Notes under the pieces: model-generated
What the model was told of the DNA's origin: nothing
Database searches by the model: none
What the model saw: only the letters and a program-made list of their open reading frames with translations
Translations under genes and position numbers: made by a program
From: Timema cristinae
Taxonomy: Eukaryota > Arthropoda > Insecta > Phasmatodea > Timematidae
Length of the DNA: 64,000 bases
Assembly (NCBI GenBank): GCA_039000515.1
Contig: JBCFYV010000001.1
Location: 33,825,604-33,889,603 of the forward strand
Direction of reading: 5' to 3'
Part shown: one piece after another, positions 26,901-33,851 of the stretch
How the letters are laid out: each line of letters starts with the position of its first letter
Position numbering within the stretch: the stretch's first letter is position 1

Positions 26901-29020
26901 ACCTGGATTTACCTGTTACGTCTTAAAGAGAATACAATATGTCCGGGGAAAATAGGACGTATGGTAACCCAGACTGGTTTAACCTTGACGTAATCTTTTC
27001 AGAAATAACACTATTATATAATATTAAAATATTAATCAGTTACTTAGTTTGTAATTAATTTTACTTTACAACCTGAGACTCACAATCTAGCTGTGGACAG
27101 TTCTTGTATTCTTTGAGAAGGAACAGCATTGAGGGCTGATTTAGACACTCCAAATTCTGATACCCCCTCCACCGGTTTCTTAGACAAACTTAAAAAAAGG
27201 AAGACAGTACAGTTTACTCATAACCCATTTAAGTCAAAATAACATGCAGTAAAACATAGTGGCTGATTCAGTGTTCGAACTTTATTATTGATAATTACTG
27301 AATTTAGTATTTATTTAAAAATTGATTCTATTTTTAAGTTCTTAAATTTAACAATTTACACGTTATATATAAATGCATCTGTTTATTTAAATTATTGTAC
27401 CCTTAGGCCTTATATAGTGAACATTAATTCTTACGACTATTCAAAAAGTATTAAACATTATATTAGAAAACCATAATTATGTTTTCTCTATTTTTTATTT
27501 AATAAGTCTAGTAGTATTTCTGAATTGTCTTACAGAGCGTATTTGTGTTTTTTAGGAATGTAATCAGCCAGAAGAAGTACCCGTTTAGGAACACGGCCTC
27601 TGATCGCCGTCTCAGCCACCTTTTAAAAATCATTAAATAAAATTATAAGTCGTTTAAAATTAAATTATATCCTAAGGTGGGATGTAACCGAACGTAGTCA
27701 ATGAAAATATTCATACAAGTTTTTTTTGACAAAATAAATACAATATTTGTTCAGTAGATATGTTTAGTTTAAGTTTCTACATATAATTATCTCAACAGTT
27801 CTTGAATATTTGTAATGAGCATTGGGAATTCTTCGTTTGAAAAAATCTATTCAGATGCCACTATGCTCATGACAAATATACAAGACTTTTTCAAATTACT
27901 TTATGGGAAAAAATTAACACACTCCCGAAGCAATATTTTAATTGTTTTGGCCCCTCAAAGATTGTTTTTTATACAAACTGTAAAAAATGTGGACATTAAA
28001 TTGCATACCACCCTAGAATGAGTTCAAAATAATTTATCTAAATATCATAACATAAATATTTGGTTAAGATAACATAATTTGAAGTAAATACCGTTTCGAG
28101 TATTATTGGATATAAAAAAGTAACAAATTGTATGTTTTCCAAATTGAGAACTTTATAAAGTGAATAATTTAGATATAAAACTTTAAGAATAACTCACATC
28201 TGTTTACGAGAACCATACGTCCCTTTTTAATGCCTAATTACATTTTTTCCTTGGTTAAAATATAGGCTAGCTCACATCTTGGAGTAAAATCAGTCAGTGA
28301 TTCGTGTTATAACATACCTACTGGGTATAAATTAAAACGACTAAAAATATTGTTTTAAAAAAACTATCAAAATTATTATTTATAAAATCTCTCCAATTTT
28401 TGGAGCTATGTATGTAGTGAAACTATTTAGCTCTAAATCCATCCCACTTTTGAGATATTTAGTTTTCCCTCCATTTATTGTGTATCTTTGTTCGTTTTCT
28501 CTCTTATCAAGTTGCGTTGTACACTTAAGATGGGATTGTAGGGAACGCGAGAAAGGATTAGTGTTTTTGCAGTTTTTAGTAGCAAAACTTCTTTTCAAAA
28601 AAAAAAAATCAAATATTGCTTCAGTACAAACATGAAGTTTAATTTTCTTCACAGGGTGATATCAAAGTTGTTGAATATCTGTCATAAACATAGCGCACTC
28701 TTGACAGATATTCAAGGTTTATGTTGATATCACCACGTGAAGAAACTTAAACTCCATGTTTACACTGGAGAATTGTTTGTATTTAAATTGACAGAAAAAA
28801 AAAAGGTTTTATATAAAATTTGCAAAAACACTGTTCTTTTCTCGTGTATCCTGCAGCCTCTCTTTAACAGTCTCGGTTGTCGGCATCTCTATGATGTTGG
28901 ACTTACCTTGCCCAGGTGTATAGGTGATTTCGGCGCAACTAACCACCTCCAGTTTGGTTTTGATAGGAGCATCGTGTGTTCTCGTCGGGTCATATGGGCC
29001 CTCGACAAGTTAGGAGCCAT
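14848..29020 (-). CDS. THEG/SPMAP2-like repeat protein, seven-exon gene (with lesions)
   Basis: Seven minus-strand exons were joined from splice sites and phase: 29020-28907, 27619-27534, 27188-27084, 24177-24057, 20704-20592, 18527-18419 and 15029-14848. All but one junction agree in phase, which random matches would not give. Most exons carry one short repeat: [68 protein letters not shown] and [12 protein letters not shown]. This resembles the testicular haploid expressed (THEG) repeat of SPMAP2/SPMAP2L, proteins placed on sperm flagellar microtubules. The start ATG has in-frame TGA codons 18 nt upstream. Two defects are visible: an in-frame TAG in exon 4 and a phase break between exons 5 and 6. 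The gene could be recently dead, carry assembly errors, or have an unseen short exon. The exon structure is well supported; the family call is from repeat resemblance only. Confidence 0.75.
15460..15575. mobile_element. Short MITE, GGGGTCGTCC end
   Basis: GGGGTCGTCCATAAACCACG followed by a G-run and CATGCTGTTATATGGGGGG; the other end is AAAGTGTTACGTACC. Confidence 0.55.
16263..16303. repeat. (AT)n microsatellite
   Basis: About 20 AT units. Confidence 0.95.
16318..16490 (+). mobile_element. SINE family C, 3' end lost
   Basis: CGCTATGGTGGTCGCATTG head and CCCGCTCTCCCTCTATGC body; no tail. Confidence 0.65.
16600..16735 (-). mobile_element. SINE family C fragment
   Basis: Antisense body and B-box (TATTCAAACCCCGATATCC) and anticodon-arm region (TTTTTCGAGAGTGAAGCC). 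Confidence 0.55.
17217..17349. mobile_element. Short MITE, same family, GACGACCCC end
   Basis: AAAAGTTACGTAACACAGG, G-run, CATGTTGTTACATTGGTGGG, then TTACGTGGTTTATGACGACC. A bare end also occurs at 38942-38964 (ATGTGGTTTATGAATGACCC). Confidence 0.55.
17386..17503. repeat. Perfect-looking fold-back (46-bp arms)
   Basis: TCCGTTCACCGTAGGAATT mirrors AATTCCTACCGTGAATGGA, and CTGAAAGGCCTTTTTCC mirrors GGAAAAAAGACCTTTCAG, around a loop of about 26 bp. Probably a small MITE. Confidence 0.75.
17913..18280. mobile_element. Second copy of the pogo-like element, right end lost
   Basis: TACAGTAGGGCCTCATTCGCG left end; GTGATATTTATGTAACATAC, ACTGTACACTACAGTA and TTGTTGCGACGATCA match the 53.9-kb copy in order. 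Confidence 0.55.
18419..18527 (-). CDS. THEG-like exon 6
   Basis: It encodes [20 protein letters not shown], then [16 protein letters not shown], ending in phase 1 at the donor GTAAGT. The 5' edge is uncertain: CCAACAG at 18528-18530 gives phase 0, CTCAG at 18548 gives a two-base start. Neither fits the phase-2 end of exon 5, so an indel or a missing short exon is implied. Confidence 0.62.
18671..19053. mobile_element. AT-rich repeat with GATGGG ends and GAATCC motifs
   Basis: AGATGGGACGATCGAATCC at the left and GATTCAACCCATCTCT at the right are loosely inverted. Related GAATCC-rich stretches occur near 110-180, 50030-50120, 51240-51300 and 52230-52640. Confidence 0.45.
19574..19964. mobile_element. 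TTAA-type MITE, copy 4 (intron of THEG-like gene)
   Basis: Left GTAGTTAAGGGCAATGTTTT, right TTCTCTTAACTCGCGTTCCC; the inner arms CATGGCGATATCAACAG and its inverse are retained. Confidence 0.8.
20072..20545 (+). mobile_element. SINE family C, interrupted by SINE B
   Basis: Head with GGCCGCATGGTATAAAGCG and B-box GGTTCGAATCTC; the tail resumes at 20478 and ends CAGAACAGGTAGAAGGACATG. Confidence 0.88.
20228..20477 (-). mobile_element. SINE family B nested in SINE C
   Basis: Full-length minus-strand copy with 13-bp duplication TAATTCTTAAAAT at 20215-20227 and 20478-20490. It interrupts a plus-strand SINE C, 115 bp before THEG-like exon 5. Confidence 0.93.
20592..20704 (-). CDS. THEG-like exon 5
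   Basis: The acceptor is TTTTTTCTAG and the donor GTACGT. 37 codons plus two bases. It encodes [15 protein letters not shown], then [19 protein letters not shown]. The sequence is open, moderately GC-rich and clearly unlike the repeats on either side. Confidence 0.75.
21068..21095. repeat. (AT)n microsatellite
   Basis: About 13 AT units. Confidence 0.9.
21248..21340 (+). mobile_element. SINE family A, 5'-truncated
   Basis: Only the last about 90 bp, from CAATCATCCTACCATTACAC to the tail and an AT-rich (AAT)n run. Confidence 0.85.
21830..22203. mobile_element. TTAA-type MITE, copy 5 (intron of THEG-like gene)
   Basis: Arms TTCACATGATGTTATCAGTAG and AACAACTGTTGATATCAACAT; left end GTTGGGGTGGAAGGGG. 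Confidence 0.75.
22480..22775 (+). mobile_element. SINE family D
   Basis: TCCTCGTGAGGACAAATAAGG, ACCACATGACACCCTCCG and CACTTGGTCGGTATGGC match the 2.3-kb copy in inverted orientation. Confidence 0.65.
22790..22945 (-). mobile_element. SINE family C fragment, diverged
   Basis: TTTCGTGGTGGGAGAGTGAGA, then TTTAAACCCCGACTTTC, in the antisense orientation. Confidence 0.55.
23141..23385 (+). mobile_element. SINE family C
   Basis: CATGATCTAAAGCGTCACTC head, B-box GAGTTCGAATCCC, tail GAACAGGTAGTGTGTCG. Confidence 0.75.
23659..23962 (+). mobile_element. SINE family C with expanded (AAT)n tail
   Basis: GATCGAATGGTCTAAGGCG head, GGTTCGAAACC B-box, tail ACCTGAGAAGGTAGTAAG. The 3' (AAT)n has expanded to over 50 bp. 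It ends about 95 bp before THEG-like exon 4. Confidence 0.82.
24057..24177 (-). CDS. THEG-like exon 4 (contains in-frame TAG)
   Basis: The acceptor follows TTTTTTTTCATCTGTTACCCCAAG and the donor is GTAAGC. It enters in phase 2 and leaves in phase 0. It encodes [26 protein letters not shown], then TAG (24096-24098), then [13 protein letters not shown]. Coding-like sequence continues in frame on both sides of the TAG. Skipping the exon would break the frame. Confidence 0.68.
24825..24960 (+). mobile_element. Possible LINE (RTE-like) 3' UTR remnant
   Basis: ATCGATCAAGCCATTTAGG, then AGATGGATAGACAGAG, resembles the 'camp at the 3' end' sequences of RTE-type LINEs. There is no coding support, so this is tentative. 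Confidence 0.3.
26218..26445 (+). mobile_element. SINE family C
   Basis: GGTTCGATCCCGGTCAGGTG B-box region, CCACGCAAATGAGGGTACAC body, tail GAGTAGTAAGACGCGGTGAT. Confidence 0.8.
27084..27188 (-). CDS. THEG-like exon 3
   Basis: The acceptor has a strong polypyrimidine tract (TTCCTTTTTTTAAG) and the donor is GTGAGT. 105 nt, phase 2 on both sides. It encodes [19 protein letters not shown], then the repeat [12 protein letters not shown]. Confidence 0.75.
27534..27619 (-). CDS. THEG-like exon 2
   Basis: The acceptor is TTTTTAAAAG and the donor GTAAGA. It enters in phase 0 and leaves in phase 2. It encodes [13 protein letters not shown], then [15 protein letters not shown]. Confidence 0.72.
27672..28016. 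mobile_element. TTAA-type MITE, copy 6 (intron 1 of THEG-like gene)
   Basis: CTAAGGTGGGATGTA on the left, CATACCACCCTAG on the right; inner ATCTCAACAGTTCTTGAATA. It begins 53 bp from exon 2. Confidence 0.7.
28525..28867. mobile_element. TTAA-type MITE, copy 7 (intron 1 of THEG-like gene)
   Basis: TTAA at 28525 and 28864; GATGGGATTGTAGGGAACGC left end; mirrored TTCTTCACAGGGTGATATCA and TGATATCACCACGTGAAGAA arms. It ends 40 bp past the exon 1 donor. Confidence 0.82.
28907..29020 (-). CDS. THEG-like exon 1 (start codon exon)
   Basis: 38 codons from ATG at 29020 to the strong donor AAG|GTAAGT, phase 0. It encodes [10 protein letters not shown], then the first repeat [20 protein letters not shown]. 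In-frame TGA TGA lies just upstream, fixing this ATG as the first possible start. Confidence 0.75.
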
Positions 29021-29154
29021 GATGGAGCGTTCTACTCATCATTTGACCATACTTCCTAGGTCGAAATTATGATACGTATAAAAAAAAGTTGTAATTAGTC
29101 ATGCCCAAATTTAAAGTAGCCTATCCTTAGATTAAAAAATTAGACTATATGTAA

Positions 29155-30890
29155 TAGCATGCCATTACTCAGTCAATAAGTTGTTGACATCTCGCCTGCT
29201 TTCAAGTAATGTACAACTCGGAATATACAAAACAATAACTATACCGGTTGTTCTCTATGGGTGTGAAACGTGGTCTCTTACCTTACATGACAAAGACAAT
29301 ATAAAAAATAGGGTGTTTGAAAACAAGATGCATAGGAAAATGCTTTGTCCAGAAATGGATGAGGCTACTGGGGAGTGGGGGAATTTACATAGTGAGTTAC
29401 ATACCCTCTTCTCATCATAATACAATGTTAGGGTAATAAAATCTCGTATAATACAGTGGGCAGAACATGGAGTGTGAATGAGGGAGTCAAGAACCGTGTT
29501 CAGGGTACTGACTGACAAACCTAATGTGAAGAGACCATTGGGAAAACCTAGATACAGATGGGAGGATAACATTAGAATGGACCTGAAAGAGATGAGAAGT
29601 AATGAGGTGGACTGGATAGAACTACTGCAGCTCAAAATAGGAATAAGTTGTAATGAGGCGGACTGGATAGAACTACTGTAGCTCAAAATAGGAATAAGTT
29701 GTAATGAGGTGGACTGGATAGAACTACTGCAGCTCAAAATAGGAATAAGTTGTAATGAGGCGGACTGGATAGAACTACTGCAGCTCAAAATAGGAATAAG
29801 CTGTAATGAGGTGGAGTGGATAGAACTACTGCAGCTCAAAATAGGAATAAGCTGTAATGAGGCGGACTGGATAGAACTACTGCAGCTCAAAATAGGAATA
29901 AGCTGTAATGAGGTGGACTGGATAGAACTACTGCAGCTCAAAATAGGAATAAGTTGTAATGAGGCGGACTGGATATAACTACTGTAGCTCAAAATAGGAA
30001 TAAGTTGTAATGAGGCGGACTGGATAGAACTACTGCAGCTCAAAATAGTAATAAGTTGTAATGAGGCGGAGTGGATAGAACTACTGCAGCTCAAAATAGG
30101 AATAAGCTGTAATGAGGCGGACTGGATAGAACTACTGCAGCTCAAAATAGGAATAAGTTGTAATGAGGCGGACTGGATAGAACTACTGTAGCTCAAAATA
30201 GGAATAAGTGTAATGGGGTGGACTGGATAGAACTACTGCAGCTCAAAATAGGAATAAGTTGTAATGAGGTGGAGTGGATAGAACTACTGCAGCTCAAAAT
30301 AGGAATAAGTTGTAATGAGGTGGACTGGATAGAACTACTGAGCTCAAAATAGGAATAAGTTGTAATGAGGTGGACTGGATAGAACTACTGCAGCTCAAAA
30401 TAGGAATAAGTTGTAATGAGGTGGACTGGATAGAACTACTGTAGCTCAAAATAGGAATAAGTTGTAATGAGGTGGACTGGATAGAACTACTGTAGCTCAA
30501 AATAGGAATAAGTTGTAATGAGGTGGATGGATAGAACTACTGCAGCTCAAAATAGGAATAAGTTGTAATGAGATGGACTGGATCTGGATAAACTACTGCA
30601 GCTCAAAATAGGAATAGGTGTAATGAGGGGACTGGATAGAACTACTGCAGCTCAAAATAGGAATATGGTGTAATGAGGTGGACTGGATAGAACTACTGCA
30701 GCTCAAAATAGGAATATGTTGTAATGAGGTGGACTGGATAGAACTACTGCAGCTCAAAATAGGAATATGGTGTAATGAGGCGGGCTGTATAGAACAAGTT
30801 CTAGACAAAGATAGGTGGCATACTTTGTAAGTGCAACAATGAACCTTAGAGTTCTTAATACCGTAGAGTAAGTAAGTAAATAAGTAAGTA
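29155..30890 (+). mobile_element. LINE 3' fragment with internal 51-bp repeat expansion
   Basis: 29160-29420 encodes the end of a non-LTR reverse transcriptase protein (CHYSVNKLLTSRLLSS, YKTITIPVVLYGCETWSLT). 29478-29620 continues with KRPLGKPRYRWEDNIRMDLK and NEVDWIELLQ. The array follows, then about 30795-30830 reads like the usual final residues (LDKDRWHTL), followed by an (AAGT)n-like tail. A stop and frameshift near 29420-29478 show decay. The 5' part is missing, as is usual for LINE insertions. Confidence 0.8.
29590..30795 (+). repeat. 51-bp tandem array (about 23 units) inside LINE coding end
   Basis: The unit is 51 bp and encodes the 17-residue peptide NE[VA]DWIELLQLKIGISC. Early units keep the frame; later ones carry small indels and stops. 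The antisense open frame of 313 codons over the array is only a by-product of the repeat. Confidence 0.95.
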
Positions 30891-31248
30891 GTGTAATAGT
30901 GTAATCGTTTCTCAAACTATGAGATGCGAGGGACTTACATGTGAGACGCAGCATGATTACTATAATTTGTTCATTGTGAGTAATGCACTATTTTATCCAC
31001 CGTAAGAAATAGGTTTACATTATTTTCACGCGCCGTCTTAACCATTCCGGGTTATATGAGATGTGAAAATTTTAGTAATGGGGTCACAGCTATTTGTTTT
31101 TCAATTTATCGTCATAGCTTGCAGCCTCAGTCAATCTAGAGCATACAGGTATCACATAAGTCTAGGAACTCACCCTTTCAACTATTCTGACTCAGCAGTC
31201 GACTATTCATACTAGGTCGTGTTTTTAAACAACATCAGTTGCTTTACT

Positions 31249-32074
31249 AAGGGCCGGTCTTATGATTACCGGATAAATATTGCTATTGGGAGGTTAAAGT
31301 TATCTACCAGATAAAAGTTATCAGCCACTTTAATGTTTTACGCGTCGTATGAACGGAATTTATCTGCCATATAGCTATCTGTAGGATAAATATAGTTTTA
31401 TTCAGAACACGCAAGGTTGGTACTGTTTTTACTAGTGCGCGCATGCGTATAAGCCCTGCTGATAGCGCTATAACCTAGCGAGTGGTGAGAAAGCTCAACA
31501 TTTGTTAAATAATGGCGGCTAATTGAGTGTGAAGAAACAGAGGGCGTCACGTTGGCGCCGAAATTATGTTGCTTTGTAAGTACTAATTTAGGTGTCTGCC
31601 AAAATGTGGGCCATAGTTTGTTACAACGTTTACAAAATCTCATTTATTATACTCACATTTTGATAATTTTTTTCTTATATAAATATAACTTTACAAATAG
31701 CTTGTAAGTTTATATAAAAGTGTGAAATAAATGTTCTAACTTTATATAGTTAGAGCCCGGGCCTGTGCTTACTAAACACTTGAATCAAGCTTTTAACCTA
31801 AAAACAAATTCTGATAGACGAAACCTCATTAAAAACAACGTGTCTCTATGGCAACAGGGTAGTAAGACGCGGTGCTAATAATAATAATCTATGGCAACAA
31901 CCATTTTAACTTCCAGATAAAATGTATCAGGTACTTAAACCTCCCTATAAAAATATGATGGATAAATACATTTTATCTGGCAGTCATAAGACGCGCTTTT
32001 AACTTATCCACCTGGTAGAGATATTTATCTACCAGATTAATAAATTAATTCAGGAGTCATAAGACCGGCCCTAA
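31249..32074. mobile_element. 0.8-kb TIR element
   Basis: The ends are AAGGGCCGGTCTTATGA and its inverse TCATAAGACCGGCCCT. Inside the ends are further inverted blocks with TTATCTACCAGATAA-like sequence. No transposase coding is visible. A 32-bp SINE tail is inserted at 31857. Confidence 0.6.
31857..31888 (+). mobile_element. Tail-only SINE insertion, 32 bp
   Basis: Exactly the SINE 3' end (GGGTAGTAAGACGCGGTGCT plus (AAT)n), flanked by a perfect 11-bp duplication CTATGGCAACA at 31846-31856 and 31889-31899. Confidence 0.9.
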
Positions 32075-32175
32075 GTAGCATAACATAAAGCAGTGTCAAA
32101 ACTAGTATCTTAGGGGAAACATCCCTACATTTTGAGTATAACAGTGAGTTTTGGGCTTTAAGTAAAAGTAGAGAG

Positions 32176-33490
32176 GCTCCTTGCACACAGCACAATTTTT
32201 TCCCCCCGTGGCCGTCCTGTGAGTCCAGACTCCAGTCGACCATTAGGCGGAATAGAGCTGTACACATGTCACGGTCACTGTTATGTCCCGTACACGGCTG
32301 TCACTGATATCACGGCACCCCCCCCCCTCCCCTGGACTAATCCTGTGCCGTGATCCTGTCTGGTCTCAGTAGGGCTTGCGAGTATATATGGAGGAGCTCT
32401 TCACACGCCGCGAGATTTCCTCGTAAGTTCATCCGACATCATCAACACTTTTCAGTCCTGTGTCGAGCGCCAAACTGCAAGTCCGGTGAAATTGCATCTC
32501 TCATTCTATAGTTACTCTGAACCAAGCTGCCACGACCCAACACATTCTAATCCCCCCTTCCCCCCTTTCGAAATATAATAAATACAAACAAAGTTATTGC
32601 CTTCTGTCTGGAGTTAACTGATGTCATTTGGTGACTTGAAATCTTGCCGTGCCGTGTGTACCACGATAAACTGCCGTAGCCTACATGTTGCCGTGCCGTG
32701 TGTACCACGATAAACTGCTGTAGCCTACATGTTGCCGTGCCGTGTGTACCACGATAAACTGCCGTAGCCTACATGTTGCCGTGCCGTGTGTACCACGATA
32801 AACTGCCGTAGCCTACATGTTGCCGTGCCGTGTGTACCACGATAAACTGCCGTAGCCTACATGTTGCCGTGCCGTGTGTACCACGATAAACTGCCGTAGC
32901 CTACATGTTGCCGTGCCGTGTGTACCACGATAAACTGCCGTAGCCTACATGTTGCCGTGCCGTGTGTACCACGATAAACTGCCGTAGCCTACATGTTGCC
33001 GTGCCGTGTGTACCACGATAAACTGCCGTAGCCTACATGTTGCCGTGCCGTGTGTACCACGATAAACTGCCGTAGCCTACATGTTGCCGTGCCGTGTGTA
33101 CCACGGTAAACTGCTGTAGCCTACATGTTGCCGTGCCGTGTGTACCACGATAAACTGCCGTAGCCTACATGTTGCCGTGCCGTGTGTACCACGATAAACT
33201 GCCGTAGCCTACATGTTGCCGTGCCATGTGTACCACGATAAACTGCCGTAGCCTACATGTTGCCGTGCCGTGTTACCACGGTAAACTGCTGTAGCCTACA
33301 TGTTGCCGTGCCGTGTGTACCACGATAAACTGCCGTAGCCTACATGCTGCCGTGCCGTGTGTACCACGGTAAACTGCCGTAGCCTACATGTTGCCGTGCC
33401 GTGTGTACCACGATAAACTGCCGTAGCCTACATGTTGCCGTGCCGTGTACGGCTACGGAGAAAAAAAAAACCGTGCTGTGTGCAAGGAGC
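32176..33490. mobile_element. 1.3-kb TIR element carrying a 44-bp minisatellite
   Basis: The ends are inverted: GCTCCTTGCACACAGCAC at 32176 and GTGCTGTGTGCAAGGAGC ending 33490. Both are followed inward by a T-rich (A-rich) run and a CCGTnGCCGT-like block. The short direct flanks share AGAGAG. It is a non-autonomous DNA transposon; the superfamily cannot be fixed. Confidence 0.7.
32644..33452. repeat. 44-bp minisatellite, about 18 units
   Basis: Unit of 44 bp beginning GCCGTGCCGTGTGTACCACG and ending CCTACATGTT. Most units are identical; a few carry ATAAACT/GTAAACT or GCCGT/GCTGT variants. The homogeneity implies recent expansion or active unequal exchange. Confidence 0.95.
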
Positions 33491-33851
33491 AAGAGAGATG
33501 GGGAGGGTCTTTCAGACATACAACAGTTGCTAGCGGGGGTTGGTTCAAAGTGCCCTACATACTGAGCTACCGAGTCTAACCAGCTTAGCAGTTTTGAGCC
33601 ACTGCTTCGCACAATGGAGGGATGCCCCAACACATCCTAGAAGTCAGTGTTCATTAGTAACAGCACAGCACTAGATGGTCAGGTGTTTGATACCAGCTAG
33701 GGCTATAGCGTCAGAGATAAGTTAGGGCACGGACTGTTGATTAGCGACATTGACAGAACGAGTACCTCTTTACAAACTCAATCAATTATTTCTAAACTCT
33801 TCATCACATTATAGACTATAAGCTTAATTAATCTATTTCAATAAACCAGAT

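Noticed and set aside
29255..30196. 313-codon minus-strand open frame with SSSIQSASLQLIPILSC repeats
   Set aside because: It is the antisense reading of the 51-bp LINE-derived array; the sense strand carries the recognisable LINE protein end.
32644..33452. CRISPR-like array
   Set aside because: Units are contiguous 44-bp tandem copies without variable spacers, and the genome is eukaryotic.
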